The notes: generated by a model from the letters alone, not told the origin. A stretch of 57,926 nt of DNA from RGIG5472 sp051867615 (GCA_051867615.1 JBJDYU010000034.1:1-57926); one strand, 5' to 3'; shown: positions 24,984 to 34,237, counted from the stretch's first letter. Numbers and translations: made by a program.

Positions 24984-25789
24984 AGCTGCTTCTTTCCATG
25001 TTCACCTATCCCTTCATCCTCCGGGCCTTCGCCGTGGGCATTTTAGTGTCCCTCTGCGCGGCGCTGCTGGGTGTGCCGCTGGTGCTCAAGCGCTACTCCA
25101 TGATCGGCGACGGACTGTCCCATGTGTCCTTCGGGGCGCTGGCCATCGCGGCGGCGCTGGGCTGGGCGCCGCTGGCCTTCTCCATCCCCGTGGTGGTGGC
25201 CGTGGCCTTCCTTTTGCTGCGCATGACGGAGAAAAGCCGCGTCAGCAGCGACGCCGCCATCGCGGTGCTTTCCGCCTCGGCGCTGGCCATCGGTATTCTG
25301 GTCACGTCCCTCACCACCGGCATGACCACGGACGTGGCAAGCTATATGTTCGGCAGCATCCTCGCCATGGACCGGGGCGACGTGATACTGAGCGTCGTAC
25401 TCTCCTGCACGGTGCTGCTGCTCTTCCTGTTCTTCTATCACCGCATCTTCGCCATCACCTTTGACGAGAGCTTTTCCCGGGCCACGGGTATGCGGGTGGA
25501 CCTGTACAACTCCCTCCTCGCCGTCCTCACGGCCCTGACCATCGTCCTCGGTATGCGCATGATGGGCGCCATGCTCATCTCCTCCCTGGTCATCTTCCCA
25601 GCTCTCACGGCCATGCGCCTGTTCAAGAGCTTCCGCGCCGTGGTGGTCTGCGCGGGCGTGCTGTCCGTCCTCTGCTTCTCCGCGGGACTGACCGCGTCCT
25701 ACCTCCTCTCCCTCCCCGTGGGCGCGGCGGTGGTGGTCTGCCATCTGGCGGCGTTCCTGCTGGCCTGCCTGATCCGGAAGCTGAGATAA
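24980..25789 (+). CDS. znuB: Zinc ABC transporter permease
   Basis: This 269-residue integral membrane protein has about eight hydrophobic helices and the ABC-3 family signature (KRYSMIGDGLSHVSFGALAI near residues 37-56). Together with ZnuA and ZnuC it completes a high-affinity zinc importer. Its start overlaps znuC as ATGA, which implies coupled translation. No separate terminator follows before the rimP leader, whose hairpin at 25891 may also end this transcript. Confidence 0.92.
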   Translation: MKLLLSMFTYPFILRAFAVGILVSLCAALLGVPLVLKRYSMIGDGLSHVSFGALAIAAALGWAPLAFSIPVVVAVAFLLLRMTEKSRVSSDAAIAVLSASALAIGILVTSLTTGMTTDVASYMFGSILAMDRGDVILSVVLSCTVLLLFLFFYHRIFAITFDESFSRATGMRVDLYNSLLAVLTALTIVLGMRMMGAMLISSLVIFPALTAMRLFKSFRAVVVCAGVLSVLCFSAGLTASYLLSLPVGAAVVVCHLAAFLLACLIRKLR

Positions 25790-25834
25790 GGGCCGCGTTT
25801 TTGCGGAAAAGCGCTCTTTCGGCAAAGAAAATGC

Positions 25835-25863
25835 TTGCAATTTGCATAGAACTATGCTAATTT
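25835..25863 (+). promoter_or_regulatory. Promoter upstream of rimP operon
   Basis: TTGCAA (25835-25840) and TAATTT (25858-25863) are 17 bases apart, with an extended -10 TG one base before. A GCATAG-AA-CTATGC dyad (25844-25857) fills the spacer. Confidence 0.5.
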
Positions 25864-25890
25864 AGAAAAAGTAAGTTAGATGTAAGCTTG

Positions 25891-25917
25891 AGAGTGGACC
25901 TTCGGTCCACTCTTTTT
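25891..25917 (+). terminator. Intrinsic terminator/attenuator in the rimP leader
   Basis: AGAGTGGACC (25891-25900), loop TTC and GGTCCACTCT (25904-25913) are followed by TTTT. It lies after the promoter and 37 bases before rimP ATG, so it can attenuate the operon or end znu readthrough. Confidence 0.8.
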
Positions 25918-25953
25918 CATGGTATTTTGAGATCCCTGTCAGGAGGACAAAAG

Positions 25954-26409
25954 ATGAGCAAGATCACCGAGCTGGCGGCCGCTCTCGCGGCGGACGCCGT
26001 GGCGGAGCAGGGCTGCGAGCTTTGGGACGTGGAATACGTCCGGGAGGCCGGGAGCTGGTACCTCCGCCTGTATATCGACAAGGAGGGCGGCGTGAACATC
26101 ACGGACTGCGAGGCCATCAGCCGCAAGGTCAGCGATCTGCTGGACGAGGCCGACCCCATTCCCGCGAGCTACACCTTCGAGGTCTGCTCGGCGGGCATCG
26201 AGCGGCCGCTGAAGCGTCCCGGCGATTTTGAGCGCTTCATGGGCGCGGACATCTTGCTTAAGACCTATTCCCCGAAGGGCGGCCGCAAGGAGTTCCCCGG
26301 CGTCCTGGCGGGCTATGACGACGGCGCCGTGACGGTGGCGATGGAGGGAGAGACCCTCCGCTTTGAAAAGCAGGAGATCGCCCTGGTCCGGCTCCGGGCG
26401 GATTTTTGA
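25954..26409 (+). CDS. rimP: Ribosome maturation factor RimP
   Basis: This 151-residue protein acts in 30S subunit maturation. It has the RimP N-terminal domain (WDVEYVREAGSWYLRLYIDK, then TDCEAISRKVSDLLD, then YTFEVCSAGIERPLKR) and the C-terminal Sm-like domain. ATG 25954 is chosen because AGGAGG lies 9 bases upstream. It is the first gene of the conserved operon with nusA, the ylxR-ylxQ pair and infB. Confidence 0.95.
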   Translation: MSKITELAAALAADAVAEQGCELWDVEYVREAGSWYLRLYIDKEGGVNITDCEAISRKVSDLLDEADPIPASYTFEVCSAGIERPLKRPGDFERFMGADILLKTYSPKGGRKEFPGVLAGYDDGAVTVAMEGETLRFEKQEIALVRLRADF

Positions 26410-26461
26410 CGCAGCAGACATACGCAAAGCAGTTTTATTTTCATAAAGGAGACAGACCCCC

Positions 26462-27520
26462 ATGAAGTGTGATGAGATTTTTCTGGCGCTCGCCATGCTG
26501 GAAAAGGAGCGCGGCATTTCGCAGGAGTTCATGATGAACAAGATCATCCAGGCCCTGACCACCGCCTATAAGAAGGACCACCCGGGCGTAGAGAACGTCA
26601 TCGTGGACGTGGACGAGGAAAAGCACGACCTGCGGATGTATGTCCAGAAGGAAGTGGTGGAGGAAGTGGAGCTGCCCGGCAGCCAGATCTCCCTGACTGA
26701 CGCCCGTCCCTATAACGCCAAGGCCGGCATCGGCGAGACCGTGAACATTCCCGTGGAGAACGTGGAGTTCGGCCGCATCGCCGCAGGCAACGGCAAGCAG
26801 GTCATCATTCAGGGCCTGCGGGAAGCCGAGCGCGGCATGGTCTACGACGAGTTCAACGACAAGCAGCACGAGATCCTCACCGGCGTCGTCACCCGCATTG
26901 ACCCGCGTACCGGCGCGGTGTCCCTGCGCATCGGCGGCGGCGCGGAGGCGACGGAAGCGCTGCTCTCCGCCGGCGAGCAGGTCAAGGGCGAGGTCCTCAC
27001 CGAGGGCCAGCACATCAAGGTGTACGTGGTGGAGGTCCGCCGCAGCACCCGCGGCCCCCAGGTCCTCATCTCCCGCACCCATCCGGGTCTGGTGCGCCGC
27101 CTGTTCGAGCTGGAGGTGCCCGAGATCTTCGACGGTCTCGTGGAAGTGAAATCCATCGCCCGGGAGGCCGGCAGCCGCACCAAGATGGCGGTGACCAGCG
27201 CCGACCCCGAGGTGGACCCCATCGGCGCCTGCGTGGGCCCCAAGGGCCAGCGCGTGGGCAACATCGTGGAGGAGCTGCGCGGCGAGAAGATCGACATCAT
27301 CCGCTACAGCGAGGACCCCGCCGCTTTCATCGCCGCGGCCCTGGCTCCCGCCGACGTGATCAACGTCATCATGGCCCCCGAGGGCAAGAGCTGCCGCGTC
27401 ATCGTGCCGGATGACCAGCTGTCCCTTGCCATCGGCAAGGAGGGCCAGAACGCCCGTCTGGCCGCCCGCCTGACCGGCTATAAGATCGACATCAAGCCTG
27501 AAAGCTACGACGGCGAATAA
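26462..27520 (+). CDS. nusA: Transcription termination/antitermination factor NusA
   Basis: This 352-residue protein has an N-terminal RNA polymerase-binding domain (residues 1-125), an S1 domain (about 130-200, ILTGVVTRIDPRTGAV) and two KH domains (about 225-340, VGPKGQRVGNIVEELRGE and LAIGKEGQNARLAARLTG). It lacks the acidic repeats of proteobacterial NusA, as is normal for Firmicutes. AAGGAG precedes ATG 26462. It modulates pausing and intrinsic termination, which is relevant to the several attenuators in this window. Confidence 0.96.
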   Translation: MKCDEIFLALAMLEKERGISQEFMMNKIIQALTTAYKKDHPGVENVIVDVDEEKHDLRMYVQKEVVEEVELPGSQISLTDARPYNAKAGIGETVNIPVENVEFGRIAAGNGKQVIIQGLREAERGMVYDEFNDKQHEILTGVVTRIDPRTGAVSLRIGGGAEATEALLSAGEQVKGEVLTEGQHIKVYVVEVRRSTRGPQVLISRTHPGLVRRLFELEVPEIFDGLVEVKSIAREAGSRTKMAVTSADPEVDPIGACVGPKGQRVGNIVEELRGEKIDIIRYSEDPAAFIAAALAPADVINVIMAPEGKSCRVIVPDDQLSLAIGKEGQNARLAARLTGYKIDIKPESYDGE

Positions 27521-27556
27521 GCCGCGTGACCTGAGAGAAGGAGGTGTGTCCTCCCC

Positions 27557-27832
27557 ATGCAAAAAGTGAAAAAGATCCCCCAGCGCCAGTGTGTGGGCTG
27601 CCGGGAGATGAAGGGCAAGAAGGAGCTGATCCGGGTGGTGAAATCCCCGGAGGGGGCCATCTCCCTGGATTTCTCCGGCCGCAGCCCCGGCCGCGGGGCC
27701 TATGTCTGCCCCGACGCGGCGTGTCTCGCCCGTGCGCGGAAGTCCCGGGCGCTGGAGCGCGCCTTTGAGACGTCCATCCCGCCGGAGGTCTACGACGCGC
27801 TGGAAAAGGAAATGGAGGCGCACCATGGATAA
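27557..27832 (+). CDS. YlxR/RnpM RNA-binding protein
   Basis: This 91-residue protein belongs to the YlxR family (RQCVGCREMKGKKELIRVV, then GRGAYVCPDAACL). Family members bind RNA and are reported to modulate RNase P; that is prior knowledge. It lies between nusA and the L7Ae-like gene as usual. GAGGTG lies before ATG 27557. Its last eight bases overlap the next gene. Confidence 0.92.
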   Translation: MQKVKKIPQRQCVGCREMKGKKELIRVVKSPEGAISLDFSGRSPGRGAYVCPDAACLARARKSRALERAFETSIPPEVYDALEKEMEAHHG

Positions 27833-28487
27833 CATCCTCCGCCTCATCGGCCTTGCCAAGCGCGGCGGCAATCTGGAGGCGGGCGAGGAGCCCGTGGGCG
27901 CCGCCGCAAGAGCCCGGGACGCCCGGGTGATCCTGGTGGCGGAGGACGCCGCCGAAAACACCCGCCGCCGGGTCCGTCACTTCGCGGACGCGGGACAGTG
28001 CCTCTGGCTCTCCGTCCCCTATGACAAAGACGAGCTGGGCCGCAGCATCGGCCGCACATCCTGCGCCATGCTGGCCATCACGGACGTGGGCCTTGCCAGC
28101 GCCATCGTGCGGAAGCTGGCGGAGCGCGACCCGGAGACCTACGGTCTCTCCGCCGAAAAGCTGGCGCTGAAGGCCCAGCGGGCCGCCGAGCGGCGCGAGG
28201 AGGCCCAGCGGCATGAGAAAAACCTCCGCGCGGGCAGGAAAAAGCGTCCCGCCCCGGCGGCGGAGGCCCCTGTTCCCCGGCGATCCGCGCCGGAGAGCGG
28301 CGGCAGGCCCCCCGGAAAGGGCGGCGGCCGTCCCGGCCATGGCAGGCCGGCGGGCGCGAAAAGCGAAAGGGCCAGAGGGCCTTACCGCAAGAGCGCGCTG
28401 GTCCGCTTCGCCCACAGCCGCCCGGTGAAAAAGGGCAAAGGCTCCGTCAAACGGGACGGCCCCATCGGCCCGGCAGACACGAAATAA
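27825..28487 (+). CDS. L7Ae-family protein (YlxQ) with long basic C-terminal tail
   Basis: The first 100 or so residues are an L7Ae/L30e RNA-binding domain (LIGLAKRGGNLEAGEEPV, then DARVILVAEDAAENT). A further 120 residues rich in Arg, Lys, Pro, Gly and Ala follow (for example GRKKRPAPAAEAP and GKGGGRPGHGRPAG). Typical YlxQ proteins have about 100 residues, so the tail is a large disordered extension that could bind RNA. ATG 27825 overlaps the ylxR stop by eight bases. Confidence 0.87.
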   Translation: MDNILRLIGLAKRGGNLEAGEEPVGAAARARDARVILVAEDAAENTRRRVRHFADAGQCLWLSVPYDKDELGRSIGRTSCAMLAITDVGLASAIVRKLAERDPETYGLSAEKLALKAQRAAERREEAQRHEKNLRAGRKKRPAPAAEAPVPRRSAPESGGRPPGKGGGRPGHGRPAGAKSERARGPYRKSALVRFAHSRPVKKGKGSVKRDGPIGPADTK

Positions 28488-28520
28488 GACAATACGATCC
28501 CGATCAGGAGGTGCGTTTTA

Positions 28521-30896
28521 TTGGCAATCAAGTATAAAGTCAGCGATCTTGCCAAGGACTTCGGCAAGACGGCAAAGGAGATCTCCGCGATCCTCAATAA
28601 GTATACCGGCGCGGCCTATCCCTCCGGCAAGGCGCTGGAGGAGCGGGAGCTGACGCTGGTGTTCGAGCGTCTGACCCAGGATAATCCCGTCACCATCGAC
28701 GTGATCTTCTCCGAGACGCCCAAGCCCGCCGCTTCCGCGCCCCAGCAGGCGCCCAAGGCCGATGCTCCCGCTCAGCCGTCCGCTCCTGCCGCCCCTCAGG
28801 GCCAGAGCCAGGGCGGCGCGAAGGCGCCGGTCTCCCAGCCTCAGGGCCAGAACAACGCCCAGCGGAAGGCTCCCGCGCAGCAGGCCCAGCCCGTCCAGCA
28901 GCCCGCTTCCCGCGTGCCGCAGAAGAAGGTGGTGGACACCCGCAAGGCCGCCAACGTAAATCTCGACAAGTACGACGAGAAGCTGCAGGATATGGCTGAC
29001 CGCTCCGGCGGCGGCCGCCGCAACATGGAGCAGGGCAAGGAGAAGTTCCGCAACAAGCAGCGCTCCGGGTCCTTTGTCTCCGGCAAGCGCCGGCAGGAGG
29101 AGGCGGAAAAGCTCCGCCGCCTGCAGCTGGAGGTCATCAAGAAAACGCCCCTCACCGTCCAGATCCCCGACGAGATCTCCGTGGGCGAGCTGGCCAGCCG
29201 CATGAAGAAGGCCGGCGCCGAGGTGGTGAAGGCCCTGATGAAGATGGGCGTCATGGCCTCCCTCAGCGAAATGATCGACTACGACACCGCCGCTCTGGTG
29301 GCCATGGAGCTGGGCTGCAAGGTGGAGAAGGAAGTCATTGTCACCATCGAGGAAAAGCTCATCGACACCGCCGAGGACAAGGACGAGGATCTGATGCCCC
29401 GCGCCCCCGTGGTGGTGGTCATGGGCCACGTGGACCACGGCAAGACCTCCCTGCTGGACGCCATCCGCAACGCCCATGTGGCGGCGGGCGAGGCCGGCGG
29501 CATCACCCAGCACATCGGCGCTTACCAGGTGAAGGTCAAGGGCAAGCCCATCACCTTCCTGGACACCCCGGGCCACGAGGCTTTCACCTCCATGCGCGCC
29601 CGCGGCGCCATGTGTACGGATATCGCCATTCTGGTGGTGGCGGCGGAGGACGGCATCAAGCCCCAGACCGTGGAGTCCATCAACCACGCCAAGGCCGCCG
29701 ATATCCCCATCATCGTCGCCATCAACAAGATGGATAAGCCGGACGCCAACCCCGAGCGCGTCAAGCAGCAGCTCACCGAGTACGGTCTGGTGGCCGAGGA
29801 CTGGGGCGGCGAGACCATCATCTGCCCCATCTCCGCCAAGACCCAGATGGGCATTGAGAACCTGCTGGAAATGGTGACGCTGACCGCCGAGGTGGCCGAG
29901 CTGAAGGCCAACCCCAACCGCGCCGCCACCGGCACCGTCATCGAGGCGCGTCTGGACAAGGGCCGCGGCCCCATCGCCACGCTGCTGGTGCAAAACGGCA
30001 CCCTCCACGCGGGCGATATCATCATCGCCGGCACCTCCGTGGGCCGCGTCCGCGCCATGGTGAACGACAAGGGTCAGCGCATCGACCAGGCCGGCCCCTC
30101 CGTGCCTGTGGAGATCACCGGTCTCAGCGAAGCGCCCTCCGCCGGCGCGGTGTTCAACGCCGTGGCCGACGAGCGTCTGGCCCGCGAGCTGGCCGAGCAG
30201 CGCAAGGAAGAGGAGCGCACCCGCGCCAACGCCCCCGCCGCCAAGGTCTCGCTGGACGATCTGTTCAGCCAGATCCAGGCGGGCGAGATGAAGAACCTGA
30301 ACATCATCGTCAAGGCCGACGTGCAGGGCAGCGTGGAGGCGGTGAAGTCGTCGCTGGAGAAGATCAGCAACGACGAGGTCCGCGTCCGCGTGATCCACGG
30401 AGGCGTAGGCGCTATCAACGAATCCGACGTCATGCTCGCCGCCACCTCCAACGCCATCATCGTGGGCTTCAACGTGCGGCCCGACAACGCCGCCCGGGAC
30501 AGCATCGCCCGCAGCAAGGTGGATGTGCGTATGTACCGCGTGATCTATGACGCCATCGACGAGATCAAGGCCGCCATGAAGGGTATGCTGGCCCCCAAGT
30601 TCCGGGAGTCCGACATCGGCCGGGCGGAGATCCGCCAGGTCTACCGGGTCTCCGGCGTAGGCAATGTGGCCGGCTGCTATGTGCAGGAGGGCAAGATCCA
30701 GCGCAGCTGCCAGGTGCGCATCGTGCGCGACGGCATCGTGATCCACGAGGGCCAGCTGGCCTCTTTGCAGCGCTTCAAGGACAGCGTCAAGGAGGTCTCC
30801 GCCGGCTACGAGTGCGGCCTTTCCATCGAGAAGTTCAACGACATCAAGGAAGGCGACGTCGTGGAAGCCTTCGTCATGGAGCAGATCGAGCTTTGA
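28521..30896 (+). CDS. infB: Translation initiation factor IF-2
   Basis: This 791-residue initiator-tRNA GTPase starts at TTG 28521, with AGGAGGTG 9 bases upstream. An IF2N helical domain (1-60) is followed by a Pro/Gln/Ala-rich linker (65-135), a second IF2N (about 210-265), the G domain with G1 GHVDHGKT (302-309), DTPGHEAF and NKMD, then domains II, III and IV. It delivers fMet-tRNA to the 30S subunit. Length is normal for the family. Confidence 0.97.
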   Translation: MAIKYKVSDLAKDFGKTAKEISAILNKYTGAAYPSGKALEERELTLVFERLTQDNPVTIDVIFSETPKPAASAPQQAPKADAPAQPSAPAAPQGQSQGGAKAPVSQPQGQNNAQRKAPAQQAQPVQQPASRVPQKKVVDTRKAANVNLDKYDEKLQDMADRSGGGRRNMEQGKEKFRNKQRSGSFVSGKRRQEEAEKLRRLQLEVIKKTPLTVQIPDEISVGELASRMKKAGAEVVKALMKMGVMASLSEMIDYDTAALVAMELGCKVEKEVIVTIEEKLIDTAEDKDEDLMPRAPVVVVMGHVDHGKTSLLDAIRNAHVAAGEAGGITQHIGAYQVKVKGKPITFLDTPGHEAFTSMRARGAMCTDIAILVVAAEDGIKPQTVESINHAKAADIPIIVAINKMDKPDANPERVKQQLTEYGLVAEDWGGETIICPISAKTQMGIENLLEMVTLTAEVAELKANPNRAATGTVIEARLDKGRGPIATLLVQNGTLHAGDIIIAGTSVGRVRAMVNDKGQRIDQAGPSVPVEITGLSEAPSAGAVFNAVADERLARELAEQRKEEERTRANAPAAKVSLDDLFSQIQAGEMKNLNIIVKADVQGSVEAVKSSLEKISNDEVRVRVIHGGVGAINESDVMLAATSNAIIVGFNVRPDNAARDSIARSKVDVRMYRVIYDAIDEIKAAMKGMLAPKFRESDIGRAEIRQVYRVSGVGNVAGCYVQEGKIQRSCQVRIVRDGIVIHEGQLASLQRFKDSVKEVSAGYECGLSIEKFNDIKEGDVVEAFVMEQIEL

Positions 30897-30969
30897 TCCC
30901 AAAAGTGCGGACGCACTTTCGGGAGGAGACCGCCGTCTGAAGACGGCGAAGCTCTGTAAGACAACTTAA

Positions 30970-31003
30970 GCGGGGCGGGCGGCGTCGCCCGCCCCGCTTT
31001 TTT
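30970..31003 (+). terminator. Rho-independent terminator after infB
   Basis: GCGGGGCGGGCG and CGCCCGCCCCGC form a 12-bp GC stem followed by TTTTTT. It lies between infB and rbfA, so downstream genes need readthrough or their own promoter. Confidence 0.88.
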
Positions 31004-31049
31004 CGCCCTGACCAACCACGGAAATACCCCCTCAAAGGAGGAAACGCAT

Positions 31050-31439
31050 ATGGCAAGCAACCGAATCAACCGCATCAACGAGGAGGTCCAGCGGGAGCTG
31101 GCGTCCCTTCTGCGCACCATGAAGGACCCGCGCCTGCAGGGCGGCCTTGTCTCCATCACCCGGGTGGACACCACGGGAGACCTGCGCTATGCCCGGGTGT
31201 ATATCAGCGTGCTGGACAAGCAGACGGAAAAGGACGTCATGCGCGCCCTGCGCTCCGCCGCGGGCTATCTCCGCCGGGAGATCGGCCGGAGCCTGCAGCT
31301 GCGCTACACGCCGGAGCTGCAGTTCATCGCGGACGACTCCATCGCCTACGGCGCCCACATTCTGGAGGTGCTGCGGGACCCGGAGAAGGTCAAGCCCGCG
31401 AACCCTGAAAACGAACACATCGTACTGGAGGACGAATAA
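31050..31439 (+). CDS. rbfA: Ribosome-binding factor A
   Basis: This 129-residue KH-fold protein acts in 16S 5'-end maturation: N-terminal RINRINEEVQRELASLL, then DPRLQGGLVSITRVDTTGDL, then YARVYISVL and a C-terminal IAYGAHILEVLR helix. Multiple GGAGG sites precede ATG 31050. It follows infB, as in most Firmicutes. Confidence 0.95.
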   Translation: MASNRINRINEEVQRELASLLRTMKDPRLQGGLVSITRVDTTGDLRYARVYISVLDKQTEKDVMRALRSAAGYLRREIGRSLQLRYTPELQFIADDSIAYGAHILEVLRDPEKVKPANPENEHIVLEDE

Positions 31440-31472
31440 CCCCTCCCATTTTCATTTGAAAGGAGCGCCGCT

Positions 31473-32423
31473 ATGGAGATCACGCCCCAAATCTTTGCGG
31501 AGCGTCTGCTCGCGCAAAACCACATCCTTATCCTGACCCACCGCCGGCCCGACGGTGACACCGTGGGCTGCGCCGCGGCGCTGTGTCTGGCGCTGCGCCG
31601 GGCGGGCAAGACCGCCTACGCTCTGGAAAATCCCGACATCACCTCCGTCTACGCCGACTATCTCGCCCCCTTTCTGGCTCCGGCGGACTTCGCGCCCCGC
31701 TGCGTCGTGGCGGTGGATATGGCGAGCCGGAGTATGTTCCCGGAAAACGCGGCGAAATACCTCGGCACGGTGGACCTGACGGTGGACCACCACCCCTCTC
31801 AGGAGTTTTACGCCCGGGAGACCTGTCTTGACGCTTCCGCCGCCGCCTGCGGCGAGATCGTCTATGAAGTTTGCCGCGCCATCGCCCCCCTCGACGGTGA
31901 AATCGCGAGAACCCTCTATCTCGCTGTGGCGACGGACACAGGCTGCTTTGTCTATTCCAACGTCACCGCCCGCACCCATGCGGTGGCGGCGGCGCTGCTG
32001 GCGCAGCCCTTTGACGCCGCCGCCGTGAACAAGCGCCACTTCCGCACCAAGACCCAGACCCGCCTGCGGCTGGAGGCCGCGCTGATCGACGGCATGGAGC
32101 TGCACGACGGCGGGCGCATCGCCGTGCTGCAGCTGCCGCTGTCCCTCATGGCGCGCCTGCACGCCACGGAGGCGGACGCGGACGACATCGCCTCTCTGGC
32201 GAACCTGCTGGAGGGCGTGGACTGCGGCGTGATTTTGCGCCAGCTTGCGGAGGGTAAGTGGAAGATCTCCCTTCGCACCGGCAGCCGCATCAACGCCAGC
32301 CGGGCCTGCGCCCTGCTGGGGGGCGGCGGACACGCCGCCGCCGCGGGCTGCACGGTGGAGGGCACGGCGGAGCAGGCCAAGGCCGCCGTTCTCGCCGCCG
32401 TGGCGGAGGTCGCCCATGGCTGA
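31473..32423 (+). CDS. DHH-family bifunctional oligoribonuclease / PAP phosphatase (NrnA-like)
   Basis: This 316-residue DHH/DHHA1 phosphoesterase has ligands HRRPDGDT (H23, D27, D29), AVDMAS, VDHHPS and a later aspartate. The DHHA1 domain ends with LLGGGGHAAAAG. NrnA degrades nano-RNA and removes the 3' phosphate of pAp. It sits between rbfA and truB as in many Clostridia. AAGGAG precedes ATG 31473. Its end overlaps truB by eight bases. Confidence 0.9.
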   Translation: MEITPQIFAERLLAQNHILILTHRRPDGDTVGCAAALCLALRRAGKTAYALENPDITSVYADYLAPFLAPADFAPRCVVAVDMASRSMFPENAAKYLGTVDLTVDHHPSQEFYARETCLDASAAACGEIVYEVCRAIAPLDGEIARTLYLAVATDTGCFVYSNVTARTHAVAAALLAQPFDAAAVNKRHFRTKTQTRLRLEAALIDGMELHDGGRIAVLQLPLSLMARLHATEADADDIASLANLLEGVDCGVILRQLAEGKWKISLRTGSRINASRACALLGGGGHAAAAGCTVEGTAEQAKAAVLAAVAEVAHG

Positions 32424-33279
32424 CGGCATCCTCATCATCGACAAGCCTGAGGGCTGGACCAGCATGGACGTCTGTGCCAAGCTCCGGGGCATTTACCACG
32501 AAAAGCGCGTGGGCCACGCGGGAACGCTGGACCCCATGGCCACCGGCGTTCTGCCGGTCTTCATCGGGAAGGCCACCCGGGCCGTCTCCTTCGCGGAAAA
32601 CGGCCGGAAGGAGTACGTTGCCGGGCTGCGTCTGGGGCTTGTGACCAACACTCAGGACTCTACGGGCGAGGTGCTTGAGGAGCGCCCTGCCGCCGTGACG
32701 GCGGAGGAGCTGCGCGCCCTCCTGCCCCGCTTTACCGGAGAGCTACAGCAGCTGCCGCCCATGTTCAGTGCCGTGAAGCGAAACGGCAAAAAACTCTACG
32801 AGCTGGCCCGCAAGGGGCAGGAGGTGGAGCGAACGCCCCGCGCCGTCACCATTTATGAGCTGGAGCTGCTACGGCAGACCGGGCCGGAGACCTTTCTGCT
32901 CCGCGTCCTCTGCTCCAAGGGGACGTACATCCGCACCCTCTGCCACGACATGGGCCAGGCCCTTGGCTGTGGCGGCTGTATGTGCAGCCTCCGCCGCACC
33001 ATGGCGGCGGGCTTTACGCTGGAGCAGGCCGTGACCCTGCCGCAGGCGGAGGAGAAAAAGGAAGCCCTCCTGCTGCCCCTCGACGTCTATTTCCGGGACT
33101 ATCCGGCCCTGACGCTGAACGCGGGGCAGGAGCGGCGCTGCCGCTGCGGCAATCCCGTATCGGCGCCGGAGACGGCGGACGGCGTCTACCGCCTTTACGG
33201 CGCGGACGGGCGGTTTCTGGCCCTGTCCCGGGCGGAGAGCGGGACGCTTCGTTCCATCAAAAACTTTTTCGGAGAATGA
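32416..33279 (+). CDS. truB: tRNA pseudouridine-55 synthase
   Basis: This 287-residue TruB enzyme makes pseudouridine at position 55 in the tRNA T-loop. The catalytic aspartate is D39 in GHAGTLDPMATGVLP. Other family segments are IDKPEGWTSMDV, QLPPMFSAVKRNGKKLYELA and a C-terminal region with PUA-like character. ATG 32416 overlaps the stop of the DHH gene by eight bases. Confidence 0.95.
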   Translation: MADGILIIDKPEGWTSMDVCAKLRGIYHEKRVGHAGTLDPMATGVLPVFIGKATRAVSFAENGRKEYVAGLRLGLVTNTQDSTGEVLEERPAAVTAEELRALLPRFTGELQQLPPMFSAVKRNGKKLYELARKGQEVERTPRAVTIYELELLRQTGPETFLLRVLCSKGTYIRTLCHDMGQALGCGGCMCSLRRTMAAGFTLEQAVTLPQAEEKKEALLLPLDVYFRDYPALTLNAGQERRCRCGNPVSAPETADGVYRLYGADGRFLALSRAESGTLRSIKNFFGE

Positions 33280-33282
33280 GCC

Positions 33283-34197
33283 ATGCAAAAGAAAGTCATC
33301 GCGCTGGGCTTTTTCGACGGCGTGCATCTCGGCCACCGCGCGCTGCTGGAAAGGACTGCCGAACGGGCGAAGGAGCTGGGTCTGACCCCTGCCGCCTTCA
33401 CCTTTGACCGGCCGCCGAAGGAGGCGGTGTCCGGCGTTCCCGTCCCCCTCATCAACACGCCCGCCGACCGGGCGCAGCTCATGCGCGCCCGCGGCATGGA
33501 GGAGGTCATCGTGGCCCCCTTCGACCGGGCCATGATGACCATGGAGTGGGAGGCTTTCATCGAAACGCTGCTGCTGGGCGTTCACCACGCCGCCCATCTG
33601 GTAGCGGGACACGACTTCCGCTTCGGCTACCGCAATCAAGGCACGCCGGAGAAGCTCGCGCAGAAATGCCGGGCGCTGGGCCTTGGCTGTGACATCATTC
33701 CCGCCGTGCAGGTGGACGGCGTCACCGTCAGCTCCACCCATATCCGCGCGCTGCTGGAGCGGGGCGAGACGGAGACCGCCGCCCGCTTTCTGGGCCACCC
33801 CCATGTGCTGACCCAGACCGTGGCCCACGGCCGCCGCATCGGCCGCACCATCGGCATTCCCACCATCAACTTTCCCGCGCCGGAGAAGCTGCTGCTTCCC
33901 GCCGACGGCGTTTACGCCGTCACCGTGACCCTGCCGGACGGCCGCCGTTTCCCCGGCGTTACCAATGTGGGCTGCCGGCCCACCGTCTCCGGCACCGGAC
34001 GGACGGTGGAGACCTTTTTGCTGGACTTCGACGGCAACCTCTACGGCGAGACGGTGCAGCTGGCCTTCTTCCGCCGCCTGCGGGGGGAGGAGAAGTTCCC
34101 CTCTCTGGAGGCCTTGCGCGCCCAGATCCAGCGGGACATCCGCACGGCGCGGGAGCTTCTGCCCGCAGCGGAGGAAAACCACGGAAGCATTCTTTGA
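33283..34197 (+). CDS. ribF: Bifunctional riboflavin kinase / FAD synthetase
   Basis: This 304-residue protein has an N-terminal nucleotidyltransferase domain (GFFDGVHLGHRALL, the HLGH motif at 15-18) and the SSTHIR motif. The C-terminal flavokinase domain carries GRTIGIPTINF and VTNVGCRPTV. It turns riboflavin into FMN and FAD. It begins 3 bases after truB and closes the operon; a strong terminator follows. Confidence 0.95.
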   Translation: MQKKVIALGFFDGVHLGHRALLERTAERAKELGLTPAAFTFDRPPKEAVSGVPVPLINTPADRAQLMRARGMEEVIVAPFDRAMMTMEWEAFIETLLLGVHHAAHLVAGHDFRFGYRNQGTPEKLAQKCRALGLGCDIIPAVQVDGVTVSSTHIRALLERGETETAARFLGHPHVLTQTVAHGRRIGRTIGIPTINFPAPEKLLLPADGVYAVTVTLPDGRRFPGVTNVGCRPTVSGTGRTVETFLLDFDGNLYGETVQLAFFRRLRGEEKFPSLEALRAQIQRDIRTARELLPAAEENHGSIL

Positions 34198-34207
34198 TAC
34201 GAGTAAT

Positions 34208-34237
34208 CCGCCGGGCCTGTGGCCCGGCGGTTTTTTT
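34208..34237 (+). terminator. Rho-independent terminator after ribF
   Basis: CCGCCGGGCC-TGT-GGCCCGGCGG is followed by seven Ts. Confidence 0.92.

Noticed and set aside
26441..27961. 506-codon minus-strand frame across nusA
   Set aside because: It is antisense to nusA and ylxR with no ribosome site; nusA has clear S1 and KH domains.
28518..30902. 794-codon open frame antisense to infB
   Set aside because: It mirrors infB exactly, is His/Gly/Leu-rich as expected for antisense of GC-rich codons, and has no ribosome site or family motif.
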